DNA from: Caulobacter henricii
Lineage (GTDB): Bacteria; Pseudomonadota; Alphaproteobacteria; Caulobacterales; Caulobacteraceae
Direction of reading: 5' to 3'
Assembly: GCF_001414055.1 (NCBI RefSeq)
Contig: NZ_CP013002.1
Coordinates: 3,286,001-3,350,000, forward strand
Length of the DNA: 64,000 bases
Shown piece by piece: positions 24,731-34,235 of the stretch. The notes beneath the pieces are model-generated. The model ran no database searches, was not told where the DNA came from, and worked only from the letters and a program-made list of their open reading frames with translations. How positions within the stretch are numbered: position 1 is the first letter of the stretch; each line of letters starts with the position of its first letter. The translations under genes and the position numbers were made by a program.

Positions 24731-25426
24731 CTAGCGGGGAGCGGCCGGCTTGTCGTCTTCGGCCTGGCCACCCGAGGCGGCGGCGATCAGGGCCGCGATC
24801 CGGTCGGTGGAGTCGGCGGCCTGGTTGATCAGGTCCAGAGGCGAGGCGCGCACCGAGGCGGCGACCTGGTTGGCGGCGGACTTGGCCAGGGACACGGCAG
24901 CGTCCTGGGCCAGGGCCAGCTTGCTGGTGGCCACGGCGATCTTGGTGGCCTGGGCGTTCTGATAGATGAAGCCGTGGGTCGGATAGACGGTGGTGCCAAG
25001 GTCGCGGATCGGGTCGTACCAGACCTTGACCTGGGTCCAGTCACCGGCCGGCGACACGTCGACGACCGTGACGTCCTGCTCGACCTGACCGCGGGCCCCG
25101 TTCATCACCGACCAGTTGGCGTGGGTGACCTGGATGACGCGATCAGTAAGGACCTGGCTGACAAAGGCCACGTGGCCGAGATTCATGCGGCCGGTCGGCT
25201 TGAAGGAGAGAACGGAGCCGATCTTGGGCACCGAGCCGGTGTCATACTTGCCGGCCGCCTGGCCCCACCAGGTGCGGGCGTCACCGAAGATCTGGATGCC
25301 GGACATCAGACGCGCGAACGGCACGCACTGCCAATAGCCATCAGCCACGGCCCCGGAAACGGGCAGCAGGCTGATCATGGCGGCAGCGGCGATGGAACCC
25401 CAGAGGGTCCTCGTCCGTTTCGTCAT
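24731..25426 (-). CDS. secreted CHAP-domain (cysteine peptidase/amidase) protein
   Basis: 231 residues from the ATG at 25426, which opens MTKRTRTLWGSIAAAAMISLLPVSGAVA, a signal peptide. The CHAP catalytic set is visible: C34 in GYWQCVPFARL, H85 in GHVAFVSQ and a polar residue near N104 in THANWSV. Such enzymes cut amide bonds in peptidoglycan or glutathionyl-type peptides in the periplasm. The C-terminal third (about 150-231) is alanine-rich and likely helical (NQVAASVRASPLDLI), possibly for partner binding. Isolated gene, single promoter region shared with nothing. Confidence 0.83.
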   Translation of the reverse strand: MTKRTRTLWGSIAAAAMISLLPVSGAVADGYWQCVPFARLMSGIQIFGDARTWWGQAAGKYDTGSVPKIGSVLSFKPTGRMNLGHVAFVSQVLTDRVIQVTHANWSVMNGARGQVEQDVTVVDVSPAGDWTQVKVWYDPIRDLGTTVYPTHGFIYQNAQATKIAVATSKLALAQDAAVSLAKSAANQVAASVRASPLDLINQAADSTDRIAALIAAASGGQAEDDKPAAPR

Positions 25427-25496
25427 GCTGTGGGCGCTCCCGCGTGTCACTCGGCGAAGCAGTAACCCTGACAGCGACATGTGAAAAGAGTGTTTC

Positions 25497-26591
25497 TTAG
25501 GCGCCGACCGTAATTGGACCTGGCTGCCCGCGACGCTGCGCCCACGCTTTCAGCAGATTCCGGGCAGGATTTTCGATCAGGTGGTAAGATATCGACGACA
25601 GCGGAACCAGGGCGGCAACAATGAAAATCCAGATCAGCAGGGGCAGTTTATCGCCTTCGATCTGAAGCAGTTTTGTGGCCGCATTGACCGCTACGATCTT
25701 CCAGGGGATGCAGATCATGTAGGTCGAGTAGCTGATCTCACCCAGATAGACGAGAATGCTCTGGCTGCCGAAACTTGAACCACTCGCGGTCAGGCTGGCC
25801 AGCATCAGGATCAGGCCGCCCAAAGCCGCAACAATAACCATATCGGGGGCCCCGAACTGCACAGTGCCCAGAACCACGGCACCCAGGATCGCGGCGCCGG
25901 GCCCGGCGAGTCGGCCCGGGATCGATCCTGACCGCCACAGGGCATGCAAGGCACAGCCATAGGCGAAACACGGCACGATCCGCAGCGCGCCCCAATGGAT
26001 CGTGGCGGCGGTCAGCGGAAAGCCGGCCAGCCGCTCGAAGGCCGGATAGAGGATGGCAATCAGGCCAAGGGCCAGGCCGACCGCCAGGAACGGCCGCTTG
26101 CGCAGCCGCCAGGCTAGAAGGGCGAAGACGGGAAAGCTGAGATAGGCGAACCACTCGGCCGAGATCGACCACGAGGCATGGTTCCAGCCCGCGACCGGGG
26201 CAAAGCCCCAGGCGTGGACGAGCAGCAGGTTGGCCGGCAGCGCTTCCCAGGAGACGATGTTGTTGCCGACCGTGATGCCGGCGAGGCCGGCGACGGCGGC
26301 CATCAGTCCGACACCCGCCAGGGTGGCCAGATGCAGGGGATAGACCCGCGCCAGGCGGTTCCAGAGGAAGGCACCATAGCGGAACTTGCCCTGGCCAAAG
26401 TCCTGCAGATAGACGTGGCAGAGGATGAAGCCCGAGAGGGTGAAGAAGGCTTCGACCCCGAGATAGCCCTTGCTCGCCGCGGCCGGCGTGAAGCCAATTG
26501 CCAGATTGGGCCAATAGTGGAACATCACCACCCAGAAGGCGGCGAAGAACCGAAGTGCGGTCAGGGACTTGATATTGGCGGCGTCGGGCAT
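25497..26591 (-). CDS. membrane O-acyltransferase (acyltransferase 3/OafA-like)
   Basis: 364 residues with about ten membrane helices. The start MPDAANIKSLTALRFFAAFWVVMFHY is the RxxAxxxVVxxH motif of the family, giving the catalytic His. EAFFTLSGFILCHVY, FLWNRLARVYPLHL and HASWSISAEWFAY are further landmarks. It transfers an acyl group (acetyl, succinyl or similar) onto a sugar or lipid at the membrane. Isolated, beside the TerC gene which is divergent. A second, only distantly similar member occurs at 60490-61632. Confidence 0.9.
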   Translation of the reverse strand: MPDAANIKSLTALRFFAAFWVVMFHYWPNLAIGFTPAAASKGYLGVEAFFTLSGFILCHVYLQDFGQGKFRYGAFLWNRLARVYPLHLATLAGVGLMAAVAGLAGITVGNNIVSWEALPANLLLVHAWGFAPVAGWNHASWSISAEWFAYLSFPVFALLAWRLRKRPFLAVGLALGLIAILYPAFERLAGFPLTAATIHWGALRIVPCFAYGCALHALWRSGSIPGRLAGPGAAILGAVVLGTVQFGAPDMVIVAALGGLILMLASLTASGSSFGSQSILVYLGEISYSTYMICIPWKIVAVNAATKLLQIEGDKLPLLIWIFIVAALVPLSSISYHLIENPARNLLKAWAQRRGQPGPITVGA

Positions 26592-26708
26592 ACTTCAGGT
26601 CCAGTTTGGCGAAGCCCGGGGGGCTTCCGTCACGTTCCCTTGCATGGACGGGGCCCACTGAGGGGTGGGTCGAGACGCTTTTCCAGACAACAGACTTAGA
26701 ACAGGACG

Positions 26709-27509
26709 ATGAACGAACTCCTTAATCTCGCCGTGGACCCTGCAGCCTGGGCCGCCCTGATCACCCTGATCGTCATGGAAGTCGTGCTGGGCATCGACAA
26801 CCTGATCTTCATTTCCATTCTCTCCAACAAGCTGCCGGAAGAGCATCGCCAGCGCGTGCGCCGCATCGGTATCTCGCTGGCCCTGATCATGCGCCTGGTC
26901 CTGCTGTCGACCATCGCCTTCATCGTCGGCCTGGTGCATCCGGTGTTCGACCTGGGCATTGCCGGCCCGACCGGTCCGCACGGCGAGCCGTCGTTCGAGA
27001 CCGCCTTCTCCTGGCGCGACCTGATCCTGCTGGCCGGCGGCCTGTTCCTGATCTGGAAGGCCACCAAGGAAATCCACCACACGGTCGATCCCAACCAGGA
27101 GAGCCATGACGTCCTCGACAAGACCGGGGCGGCGATCTCCAATGTCGGTTCGGCGATCTTCCAGATCATCCTGCTGGACCTGGTGTTCTCGATCGACTCG
27201 ATCCTGACCGCTGTCGGCATGACCGATCACCTGCCGATCATGGTCATTGCCGTGCTCGTGGCCGTCACGGTCATGCTGCTGGCCGCCGATCCCCTGGCCA
27301 ACTTCATCAACAACAACCCGACGGTCGTGATGCTGGCCCTGGGCTTCCTGCTGATGATCGGTACGGTCCTGATCGCCGAGGCCTTCGGCATGCACGTGCC
27401 CAAGGGCTATATCTATACGGCCATGGCGTTCTCGGCTGCGGTCGAAGGGCTCAACATGATGTCGCGTCGAGCCGCGGCGAAAAAGAAGGCGGCGGCCGGG
27501 GAGCACTAG
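26709..27509 (+). CDS. TerC-family integral membrane protein
   Basis: 266 residues with seven helices. The first repeat has [20 protein letters not shown] and the second [20 protein letters not shown], the paired acidic helix motifs of TerC proteins. The family is linked to metal-ion export (manganese) or tellurite resistance, and to secreted-metalloprotein loading. A lysine/alanine-rich C-terminus ([14 protein letters not shown]) is cytoplasmic. Stand-alone with its own terminator; no ter operon or manganese riboswitch (yybP-ykoY type) is seen upstream. Confidence 0.9.
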   Translation: MNELLNLAVDPAAWAALITLIVMEVVLGIDNLIFISILSNKLPEEHRQRVRRIGISLALIMRLVLLSTIAFIVGLVHPVFDLGIAGPTGPHGEPSFETAFSWRDLILLAGGLFLIWKATKEIHHTVDPNQESHDVLDKTGAAISNVGSAIFQIILLDLVFSIDSILTAVGMTDHLPIMVIAVLVAVTVMLLAADPLANFINNNPTVVMLALGFLLMIGTVLIAEAFGMHVPKGYIYTAMAFSAAVEGLNMMSRRAAAKKKAAAGEH

Positions 27510-27536
27510 GCTCCACCCATCCACCAGACGATCAGC

Positions 27537-27568
27537 GCCCCGGTCCGGAAGGTCCGGGGCGTTTTTTA
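27537..27568 (+). terminator. rho-independent terminator of the TerC gene
   Basis: GCCCCGG (27537-27543) pairs with CCGGGGC (27554-27560), followed by GTTTTTTAT. It lies 28 bases after the stop and faces the convergent priA gene. Confidence 0.88.
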
Positions 27569-27597
27569 TGGCCCGGGGCAAGCAGGACCCCGCGAAC

Positions 27598-29760
27598 CTA
27601 CAGAAAACTGTAGGGGTCGATGTCGATCACGACGCGCACGGAGTTCGGGATCCGGGCCCGGGCGCGCCAGGCGGCCATGAAGCCCTGCAAGTCCACACGG
27701 CGATCGGCCCGCACCAGGAACCGCTTGCGACGTCGGCCGCGCACCAGCCCCAGCGGCGCATCGGCAGGGCCGAATACCTCCACCCCCTCGGCATTGGGGA
27801 TCACGGCCGCCAGGGCCTCGACATAGGCGTCCAGGGCGGCGCCGTCGGGACCCGAGGCGATCACCGCCGCCAGGCGTCCGAACGGCGGCAGACCGGCCTC
27901 CTCGCGCATGCGCAACTCGGCCTCGACAAAGGCATCGCGATCCTGGGCCTTCAGGGCCTGCAGCACGGCGTGATCCGGGGAATAGGTCTGCAGCAGGGCC
28001 CGGCCGGGCTTTTCATGCCGCCCGGCGCGCCCGGCCGCCTGGGCCAGCAGCTGGAAGGTCCGCTCCCCGGCCCGCAGGTCGCCGCCGCGCAGGGACAGGT
28101 CGGCATCGACCACCCCCACCAGGGTCAGGTTCGGGAAGTTGTGACCCTTGGCGGCCGCCTGGGTGGCGACCAGAATATCGATCTCGCCCGCCGCCATCGA
28201 GGCCACCAGGGCCCGCGCCGCGGCAGCATCCATCACGGTGTCCGACGAGAACACCGCGATGCGGGCGGTCGGGAACAGGAAGCGGGCCTCTTCCTCGACA
28301 CGCTCCACCCCGGGTCCGATGGAGACGAGGCTGTCCCGGGCCCCGCAGTGCGGACAGGCCTCGGGCTTCTTCATCGAAAAGCCGGTCAGGTGACAGACCA
28401 GCCGCCCGGTATAGCGATGCTCGACCAGCCAGCTGTCGCTATCGGGCGACTTCATCTTTTCGCCGCAGGCCTTGCACAGGACCAGGGGCGCATAGCCCCG
28501 GCGGTTGAGGAACAGCATCGACTGTTCGCCCCGGGCCAGGGTCACGGTCATGGCCTTGATCAGCGGCGGAGACAGCCAGCGTCCCGGTTCGGGCGGGGTC
28601 TCGCGCAGATCGATCAGGCCGATGTCGGGCAACTGGGCCGCCCCGTGCCGGGCGCTGAGCCGCAGCCAGCGATAGCGACCGCTCTGGGCGTTGAACAGGC
28701 TCTCCAGCGACGGCGTGGCCGAGGCCAGAACCACCAGGGCCCCCTCGATCTTGGCGCGGGCCACGGCCAGGTCGCGGGCCTGGTAGATGAAGCCCTCTTC
28801 CTGCTTGAACGAGCTGTCATGCTCTTCGTCGACCACGATCAGCCGCAGCTTGCGGAAGGGCAGGAACAGGGCCGAGCGGGCCCCGACCACGATCCGGGCC
28901 TGGCCGCCGGCCACGCCTTCCCAGACGCGCCGGCGTTTGGGCGGAGCGACACCGGAGTGCCATTCGGCCGGCACCGCCCCGAACCGGGCCTCGAACCGCG
29001 CCATCACCGCCTGGGTCAGGGCGATCTCGGGCAGCAGGATCAGGACCTGACTGTCCGGATCCTCGGCCAGGGCGGCGGCGACGGCCTCAAGATAGACCTC
29101 GGTCTTGCCCGAGCCTGTCACCCCGTCGAGCAGGGCCGCCTGGAAACCGCCCTCCCCCAGCATATCGCCCAGCACGTCGGCGCAGGCCTGCTGGCTGGCA
29201 TTCAGTGATTGCGGCGGCAGGGTCAGGTCGGGGACAGGAAAACGGCTGTCGGGCTCGATGAGCGTGATGGCCAGGGCCCCTTCATCGACCAGGCCCTTGA
29301 CGACGCCGGCCGAAACCCCAGCCAGAGCAGCCAGAGCAGCCCCGGACTTCGGACCCTCCCGGGCCGCCGCCAGCACCTTCAGCCGCGCCGGGGTCATGCG
29401 CGCCGGCTCGGTCCCGGTCAGGACCAGCACCTTGTCCGGCCTGGCCGGTGGATGACGCAGGCCGCGCAGGGCCATGGCCAGGGGCCAGCCGGCCACATCG
29501 ACCGCATAGCGCGCCGCCCAGTCGACAAAGGTCAGGACACCGGGCGGCAGGGGCGGATCGTCCAGCCGCTCGAGAACCGGTTTCAGCGGCCGATTGCCGC
29601 CGGTGCCGTCGCGCAGGGCGGTGACCACCCCGCGAATCACCCGCGGCCCCAGGGGCACGGTCACATGATCGCCGACCGCCAGGCCCAGACCCTCGGGCTC
29701 GGCATAGTCGAACGCCTCCGGCAACGGCATGGGCAGAAGGACAGAAGCGATGCGCGGCAT
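27598..29760 (-). CDS. priA: primosomal protein N' (replication restart helicase PriA), atypical zinc domain
   Basis: 720 residues from ATG 29760 (MPRIASVLLPMPLPEAFDY). Walker A is LLDGVTGSGKTEVYLEA, Walker B is VVDEEHDSSFKQEEG, and SATPS plus the C-terminal helicase motifs (AGRAGR) follow. PriA remodels collapsed forks and loads the replisome. The zinc module between C429 and C472 keeps the exact spacing of the family but only five of eight cysteines (429, 432, 456, 469, 472); positions 438, 441 and 459 are Ser, Ser and Thr. The open frame continues upstream as far as 30354 only as antisense of DUF484. Divergent from DUF484-xerC. Confidence 0.93.
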   Translation of the reverse strand: MPRIASVLLPMPLPEAFDYAEPEGLGLAVGDHVTVPLGPRVIRGVVTALRDGTGGNRPLKPVLERLDDPPLPPGVLTFVDWAARYAVDVAGWPLAMALRGLRHPPARPDKVLVLTGTEPARMTPARLKVLAAAREGPKSGAALAALAGVSAGVVKGLVDEGALAITLIEPDSRFPVPDLTLPPQSLNASQQACADVLGDMLGEGGFQAALLDGVTGSGKTEVYLEAVAAALAEDPDSQVLILLPEIALTQAVMARFEARFGAVPAEWHSGVAPPKRRRVWEGVAGGQARIVVGARSALFLPFRKLRLIVVDEEHDSSFKQEEGFIYQARDLAVARAKIEGALVVLASATPSLESLFNAQSGRYRWLRLSARHGAAQLPDIGLIDLRETPPEPGRWLSPPLIKAMTVTLARGEQSMLFLNRRGYAPLVLCKACGEKMKSPDSDSWLVEHRYTGRLVCHLTGFSMKKPEACPHCGARDSLVSIGPGVERVEEEARFLFPTARIAVFSSDTVMDAAAARALVASMAAGEIDILVATQAAAKGHNFPNLTLVGVVDADLSLRGGDLRAGERTFQLLAQAAGRAGRHEKPGRALLQTYSPDHAVLQALKAQDRDAFVEAELRMREEAGLPPFGRLAAVIASGPDGAALDAYVEALAAVIPNAEGVEVFGPADAPLGLVRGRRRKRFLVRADRRVDLQGFMAAWRARARIPNSVRVVIDIDPYSFL

Positions 29761-29896
29761 GGGAAAGAGCTTCTGCCGCGAAAGCCCTTCCGGGTCGAGA
29801 TGGTCTGTCTTCCAGCGCCGCAAGCCGGCGTTAACCGATATGGGGTTTGATGCCGCCTCTCTGAGTGGAATTACCGTGGGGCGGAGAAGACCGACG

Positions 29897-30574
29897 ATGA
29901 GCGACGCGACCCAAGCCTTGAAGAAGCCCGTCGATCCCGAGCTGGTCCGCGCCTTCCTGCGCGATGAGCCCGATTTCCTCCGCGACGATACCAGCCTGCT
30001 GGGCGAGCTTGGCCTGCGGGTCGACGGCGGCAATGTCATTGATTTTGGCCCCGCCGCCCTGGCCCGGGCTGCCGCCGCCCACAAGCGCGAAGCCGTGGTC
30101 CGCCGCGAGATCGAGGCCACGGCCCGCGCCAATTTCTCGGCCCAGGCCCAGACCCATGCCGCGGTCATCGACCTGCTGGACGCCCGCAACCATTCCGACC
30201 TGGCTCGCCGGGTCGACGAAATGGCCAATCTGCGCTTTTCCCTGACCACGGGCGTCATCGCCCTGGAAGGTCCCGGAAGGGTCCCGGCCGGCTGGCATGC
30301 CCTGATCGAGGGCCAGATCGACATGCTGATGGGCGAACATGCCGTGGCCCGCATGGGCTTCTACGCCCCGGCCCTGGGCCTGTTCGGCGACAAGCTGGAC
30401 CATATCCGCAGCATGGCCCTGGTCCGCATGGCCCTGTGGGAACCCTCGCGCCAGGGCATTCTGGCCTTTGGCTCCTCCGATCCCGAGGCCTTCACCCCCG
30501 ACATGGGCTCTGAACTGGTGGCCTTCCTGGCCCGCGTGGTCGAGCGCACCGCCGAGCGCTGGCCCATCCTGTGA
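29897..30574 (+). CDS. DUF484 (GAF-like) protein
   Basis: 225 residues from ATG 29897. The N-terminus DPELVRAFLRDEPDFLRDD is the conserved opening of DUF484 proteins, followed by a helical linker and a GAF-like domain (residues about 80-220, ending VVERTAERWPIL). DUF484 genes are regularly next to xerC; here its stop overlaps the xerC start by four bases (GTGA), so both are made from one message. Function is unknown; a signal-sensing or partner role for recombination is only a guess from linkage. Confidence 0.86.
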   Translation: MSDATQALKKPVDPELVRAFLRDEPDFLRDDTSLLGELGLRVDGGNVIDFGPAALARAAAAHKREAVVRREIEATARANFSAQAQTHAAVIDLLDARNHSDLARRVDEMANLRFSLTTGVIALEGPGRVPAGWHALIEGQIDMLMGEHAVARMGFYAPALGLFGDKLDHIRSMALVRMALWEPSRQGILAFGSSDPEAFTPDMGSELVAFLARVVERTAERWPIL

Positions 30575-31497
30575 CCCCCGTGACGAGCGGCCGCCAGGCC
30601 CTCGTCGCCTGGCATGACTATCTGGAGCACGAGCGCCGGGCCTCGCCCCGCACCGTGCGGGCCTATGGCGACAACGTCCTGGCCTATCTGAACTTTCTGG
30701 AGCGCCATCGCGGCGAGACGGTGACCCTGGCCGCCCTCGGCGCGATCACGGCGGCCGAGCTGCGCGCCTATCTGGCCTTCCGCCGCACCGGCGAGGACGC
30801 CCTGGCTCCGCGCTCCCTGTCGCAGAGCCTGTCGTCGATCCGGGCCTTTCACCGCTTCCTCGACCAGCGCCTGAACACGCCCAACCCCCATGTCGAGCTG
30901 GTGCGCGGCCCGCGCCTGAAGGTCGGCCTGCCGCGCCCTGTCACCGAAGACCAGGCCCACGGCCTGATCCAGGAGATCGGGGCCGACCCCGACCGCGAGG
31001 ACTGGGAAGTGGCCCGCGACGAGGCCGTCCTGACCCTGCTCTGGGGCTGCGGCCTGCGGATTTCCGAAGGCCTGTCCCTGCGACGTCGTGACGCACCGCT
31101 CGGCGAGTCCCTGCGCATCACCGGCAAGGGCGGCAAGACCCGGATCGTGCCGGTGCTGGACGCCGTCCGCGAGGCCATCGCGGCCTATGTCGCCGTCCTG
31201 CCGTTCGCCCTGTCGCCCGACGAGCCGTTGTTTCGGGCCCGGCGCGGGGGACCGCTGTCACCGCGTCACGTTCAGGCCAGTGTCCAGATCCTGCGCGGCC
31301 GGCTGGGCCTGTCCGACCGGGTGACCCCCCATGCCCTGCGCCATGCCTTCGCCACCCACCTGCTGGGGGCCGGGGCCGATCTGAGGTCGATCCAGGACCT
31401 GCTGGGCCATGCCTCGCTATCGACGACCCAGCGCTATACCGAGGTCGACGCCGCCGGCCTGATGGCCGCCTATGCCCGGGCCCATCCCCACGCCTGA
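30571..31497 (+). CDS. xerC: tyrosine recombinase XerC
   Basis: 308 residues from a GTG start overlapping the DUF484 stop. The SAM-like N-terminal core-binding domain (WHDYLEHERRASPRTVRAYG) is followed by the catalytic domain with the complete R-K-H-R-H-Y set: CGLRISEGLSL, GKGGKTRIVP, HALRHAFATHLL and LGHASLSTTQRYTEVD, with the nucleophile tyrosine in QRY. XerC with XerD resolves chromosome dimers at dif. Chromosomal context (priA, DUF484) and length support XerC over a phage integrase. Confidence 0.92.
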   Translation: MTPVTSGRQALVAWHDYLEHERRASPRTVRAYGDNVLAYLNFLERHRGETVTLAALGAITAAELRAYLAFRRTGEDALAPRSLSQSLSSIRAFHRFLDQRLNTPNPHVELVRGPRLKVGLPRPVTEDQAHGLIQEIGADPDREDWEVARDEAVLTLLWGCGLRISEGLSLRRRDAPLGESLRITGKGGKTRIVPVLDAVREAIAAYVAVLPFALSPDEPLFRARRGGPLSPRHVQASVQILRGRLGLSDRVTPHALRHAFATHLLGAGADLRSIQDLLGHASLSTTQRYTEVDAAGLMAAYARAHPHA

Positions 31498-31563
31498 CGG
31501 TCGGCCGTGAGTCAAAACCGCGCTGTGGCAGACTGTCGCGATTTTCCTCACAGTTTTCGCGCA

Positions 31564-31580
31564 TTAACCGCGTTTTTACC
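31564..31580 (+). promoter_or_regulatory. candidate CtrA-like site upstream of the chemoreceptor gene
   Basis: TTAA (31564-31567), seven bases, then TTTACC: one mismatch from the CtrA consensus TTAA-N7-TTAAC. It lies 75-91 bases before the ATG. Several Caulobacter motility genes are CtrA-controlled, so the link is reasonable but unproven. Confidence 0.3.
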
Positions 31581-31654
31581 GCGCGCACGGCTTGTGGATC
31601 CAAGAACCGGCGCCTGTCTTCCGACTGGCGGGCGTTGCGGACATGAGGCGAGCG

Positions 31655-33622
31655 ATGAATATCGACGATCTGAAGATTTCGACCAAGGTGGCCCTGCCCG
31701 CCGTGATCCTGACCGTGGTGGCCCTGTCCATCGTCGGCATGGGTGCCTGGCAGGCCCAAAAGGCCGAAGAATCCAAACGGATTCTCGTCGAAGAGCGCGC
31801 CCCGGCCGAACTGGAAGCCTCGCGCTTCAACCGCCGGATCATGACCATCGGCTATGCGGCCTATCGCACGGTGTCCAATACCGGATCCTCGCCCGAAGCC
31901 CAGGCAGCCAGCCAGGAACTGGATACGGCCTACAAGGAGGCCAAGGAGCGCATCGCCGCCGTCAAGAAGGCCGACCCTGCAGCCGCCAAGACCGTGGCCG
32001 ACTTCGGCCAGCGCCTGGAAAAGATCTATTCGAGCGCCCGTCAGGGGGCCGACCTGGCCCTGATGGACGCCGACGAGGCCGCGATCATGGTCATGGCCGT
32101 GCTCGATCCGGACATTGCCAGCCTCAACAAGGACGTCAGCAAGTTCACCAACAGCCATGCTGATGAGACCGTTGTCATGGTCGCGGAGGCCAAGAAGGCC
32201 GCCGCAACCAGCACCATCTTCACCGTGCTGTTCGGCTTCATCTCCGCCGGTGCCGCCATGCTGTTTGCCCTCTGGATCGGCAACAACAAGATTTCCAAGC
32301 CCCTGACGAACCTGTCCAAGACCATGGAGACCCTGGCCCAGGGCTCGGTGGACGTCGAGGTGGTCGGTGCCCAGCGCAAGGACGAGATCGGGGCCATGGC
32401 TCGCTCGGTCCAGGTGTTCAAGGACAATGCCCTGGCCCTGCGCTCCGCCGAGGCCAACCAGCAGCGCCTGTCGGCCGAGACCGAGGCCGAGCGTCGCCGC
32501 AGCCAGGAGATCGCCGAGGCCTCGGCCCGCGAGCAGGCCTTCGTGATGGAAGCCCTTGCCGCAGGCCTGAACAAGCTGGCCGACGGCGACCTGACCTATC
32601 GCGTCGATGCCGACTTCCCGCCCGCCTATCAGCGCCTGCAAAGCGACTTCAACGGTGCCATCACCCAGATGGAAGAGGCGATGCGGACCATCGTCCACGC
32701 CGCCAGCAGCATCGGTGCCGGTTCGGATGAAATCGCCTCGGCCGCAGACGACCTGTCGCGCCGCAGCGAGCAGCAGGCCGCCAGCCTGGAAGAGACCGCC
32801 GCCGCCCTCGACGAGATCACCGCCACGGTGAAGCGCTCGTCAGCCGGTGCCGTCGAAGCCTCGCGCGTTGTCGGCTCGACCCGTTCGGACGCCGAGCGCT
32901 CCAGCGTCGTCGTGCGCAGCGCCGTCGAGGCCATGAACCAGATCGAGAAGTCCTCGCAGTCGATCAGCCAGATCATCGGCGTCATCGACGAGATCGCCTT
33001 CCAGACCAACCTGCTGGCCCTGAACGCGGGCGTCGAGGCGGCGCGGGCCGGTGAAGCCGGTCGCGGCTTCGCGGTCGTCGCCCAGGAAGTCCGGGCCCTG
33101 GCCCAGCGCTCCGCCGACGCCGCCAAGGAGATCAAGACCCTGATCTCGACCTCGACCCAGCAGGTGGGTCAGGGCGTGGCCATGGTCGGCCAGACCGGCG
33201 AGGCCCTGCAGGCCATCGTCGCCAAGGTCAGCGAGATCGACGCCCTGGTCAGCGAGATCGCTGCCGGCGGTGCCGAACAGGCCACCGGCCTCAACGAGGT
33301 CAATGCCGCCGTCAACCAGATGGACCAGACCGTCCAGCAGAACGCCGCCATGGTCGAGCAGTCGACTGCGGCCAGCCACTCCCTCAAGGGCGAGGCCGGC
33401 AATCTGATGCAGATGATCTCGCGCTTCCAGGTCAGCGGCGGTGGGGCCTCCTCGGCTCGCGCCCCCGCCCGCCGTCCGGCCGCCCCGCCCACGCGCCCCA
33501 CCCTGCAACCCGCCTCGTCCAGCAGCCGTCCGGGTGCCAATCCGGTCCGCGCCGCCCAGGCCAAGCTGGCCGCCTTCGCAGGCTCGGCCAAGCCGGCCGC
33601 CGACGAGTGGGAAGAGTTCTAG
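31655..33622 (+). CDS. methyl-accepting chemotaxis protein with C-terminal docking pentapeptide
   Basis: 655 residues from ATG 31655, which has GAGGCGAGCG just ahead (an in-frame ATG four codons earlier overlaps that site). TM1 is at about 13-33, a four-helix-type periplasmic domain to about 185, TM2 at about 187-209, then two HAMP-like segments (about 210-340). The coiled-coil signalling domain has the hairpin tip [20 protein letters not shown]. Glutamine/glutamate methylation helices flank it. The extreme C-terminus EWEEF fits the x-W-x-x-F pentapeptide that tethers CheR/CheB. It signals to CheA/CheW; the ligand is unknown. A proline/alanine-rich linker precedes the docking peptide. Confidence 0.93.
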   Translation: MNIDDLKISTKVALPAVILTVVALSIVGMGAWQAQKAEESKRILVEERAPAELEASRFNRRIMTIGYAAYRTVSNTGSSPEAQAASQELDTAYKEAKERIAAVKKADPAAAKTVADFGQRLEKIYSSARQGADLALMDADEAAIMVMAVLDPDIASLNKDVSKFTNSHADETVVMVAEAKKAAATSTIFTVLFGFISAGAAMLFALWIGNNKISKPLTNLSKTMETLAQGSVDVEVVGAQRKDEIGAMARSVQVFKDNALALRSAEANQQRLSAETEAERRRSQEIAEASAREQAFVMEALAAGLNKLADGDLTYRVDADFPPAYQRLQSDFNGAITQMEEAMRTIVHAASSIGAGSDEIASAADDLSRRSEQQAASLEETAAALDEITATVKRSSAGAVEASRVVGSTRSDAERSSVVVRSAVEAMNQIEKSSQSISQIIGVIDEIAFQTNLLALNAGVEAARAGEAGRGFAVVAQEVRALAQRSADAAKEIKTLISTSTQQVGQGVAMVGQTGEALQAIVAKVSEIDALVSEIAAGGAEQATGLNEVNAAVNQMDQTVQQNAAMVEQSTAASHSLKGEAGNLMQMISRFQVSGGGASSARAPARRPAAPPTRPTLQPASSSSRPGANPVRAAQAKLAAFAGSAKPAADEWEEF

Positions 33623-33684
33623 TCCTAGTAAGCGTAAGCGCCCCAGATCCCCCTCTTGGGGCGTTCCTCCCCTGAAAATGACTG

Positions 33685-33716
33685 AGCCCCGCCAGGACAC
33701 TGGCGGGGCTTTTTTC
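33685..33716 (+). terminator. rho-independent terminator of the chemoreceptor gene
   Basis: AGCCCCGCCA (33685-33694) pairs with TGGCGGGGCT (33701-33710), followed by TTTTTT. It lies 62 bases after the stop. Confidence 0.9.
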
Positions 33717-33809
33717 TGTGGTCAGGCCGCGCGGGGGCGCGGCAGCCGCCGGGCAGGCATCCGGATTACCGCGAATTCATCCGGATCGCCGTCGCGACAC
33801 CTAGTCTCT

Positions 33810-33835
33810 CTACATGTGTAGCGCTACACATGTAG
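33810..33835 (+). promoter_or_regulatory. perfect 26-bp palindrome: operator of the BlaI-type repressor
   Basis: CTACATGTGTAGC followed by its exact reverse complement. Each half is itself near-palindromic (TACA-TG-TGTA and TACA-CA-TGTA), fitting two adjacent sites for BlaI/MecI/CopY-type dimers whose half-sites are TACA/TGTA. It ends 25 bases before the repressor's start codon, so it probably covers the promoter and mediates autoregulation. Confidence 0.85.
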
Positions 33836-33860
33836 CGACGACGATGTCGTGGAGGCCGCC

Positions 33861-34235
33861 ATGATCGAATCCCTGCCCCGCCGCGAACGCGAGGTCTTTG
33901 AGACCCTCTGCCGCCTGGAGGCCAGCACGGCCGCCGGGGTACGCGGCGCGCTGTCCGACCCGCTGAGCGATTCGGCCGTCCGCACCATGCTCTCGCGCCT
34001 GGAGGCCAAGGGCCTGGTCGAGCGGTCCAGCGGCCCCGGCGGTTTCGTGTTCCGCCCGGTCCAGCAGACCGAGGCCGTCGCCGCCAGCGCCCTGCGGCGC
34101 ATGATCGACACCTTCTTCGCCGGCTCGGCCGCCAGCGCCGCCACCGCCCTGCTGGGCCTGGGCCAGCGACTGACCCCCGAGGAGGCCGCCGCCCTGGAGC
34201 AGATAATTGACCGCGCCGTGGAGCCGCGCTCATGA
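33861..34235 (+). CDS. BlaI/MecI/CopY-family transcriptional repressor
   Basis: 124 residues from ATG 33861, with GGAGG nine bases ahead; an in-frame GTG at 33849 overlaps that site. The winged-helix domain covers residues 1-80 (LPRREREVFETLCRLEAST, SDSAVRTMLSRLEAKGLVERS), and the dimerisation helices follow (RMIDTFFAGSAASAATALLG). Such repressors release DNA when cleaved or triggered by a partner membrane peptidase. The M56 gene starts inside its stop codon (ATGA). Short compared with some family members but complete. Confidence 0.9.
   Translation: MIESLPRREREVFETLCRLEASTAAGVRGALSDPLSDSAVRTMLSRLEAKGLVERSSGPGGFVFRPVQQTEAVAASALRRMIDTFFAGSAASAATALLGLGQRLTPEEAAALEQIIDRAVEPRS

Noticed and set aside
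22737..24734. 665-codon plus-strand frame across the pentapeptide and corA genes
   Set aside because: Antisense of two well-identified genes; glycine/glutamine-rich reading typical of shadow frames in high-GC DNA.
29761..30354. N-terminal extension of priA
   Set aside because: The extra 198 codons are antisense to DUF484 and absent from the PriA fold; MPRIASVLLP at 29760 is the natural start.
30571..31497. Prophage or genomic-island integrase
   Set aside because: Length, motifs and linkage to DUF484 and priA identify housekeeping XerC; no phage genes or tRNA attachment site nearby.
31526..31540. Sigma-54-like promoter (TGGCA then TCGCG) before the chemoreceptor gene
   Set aside because: GG and GC are nine rather than ten bases apart, which does not fit sigma-54 promoters.
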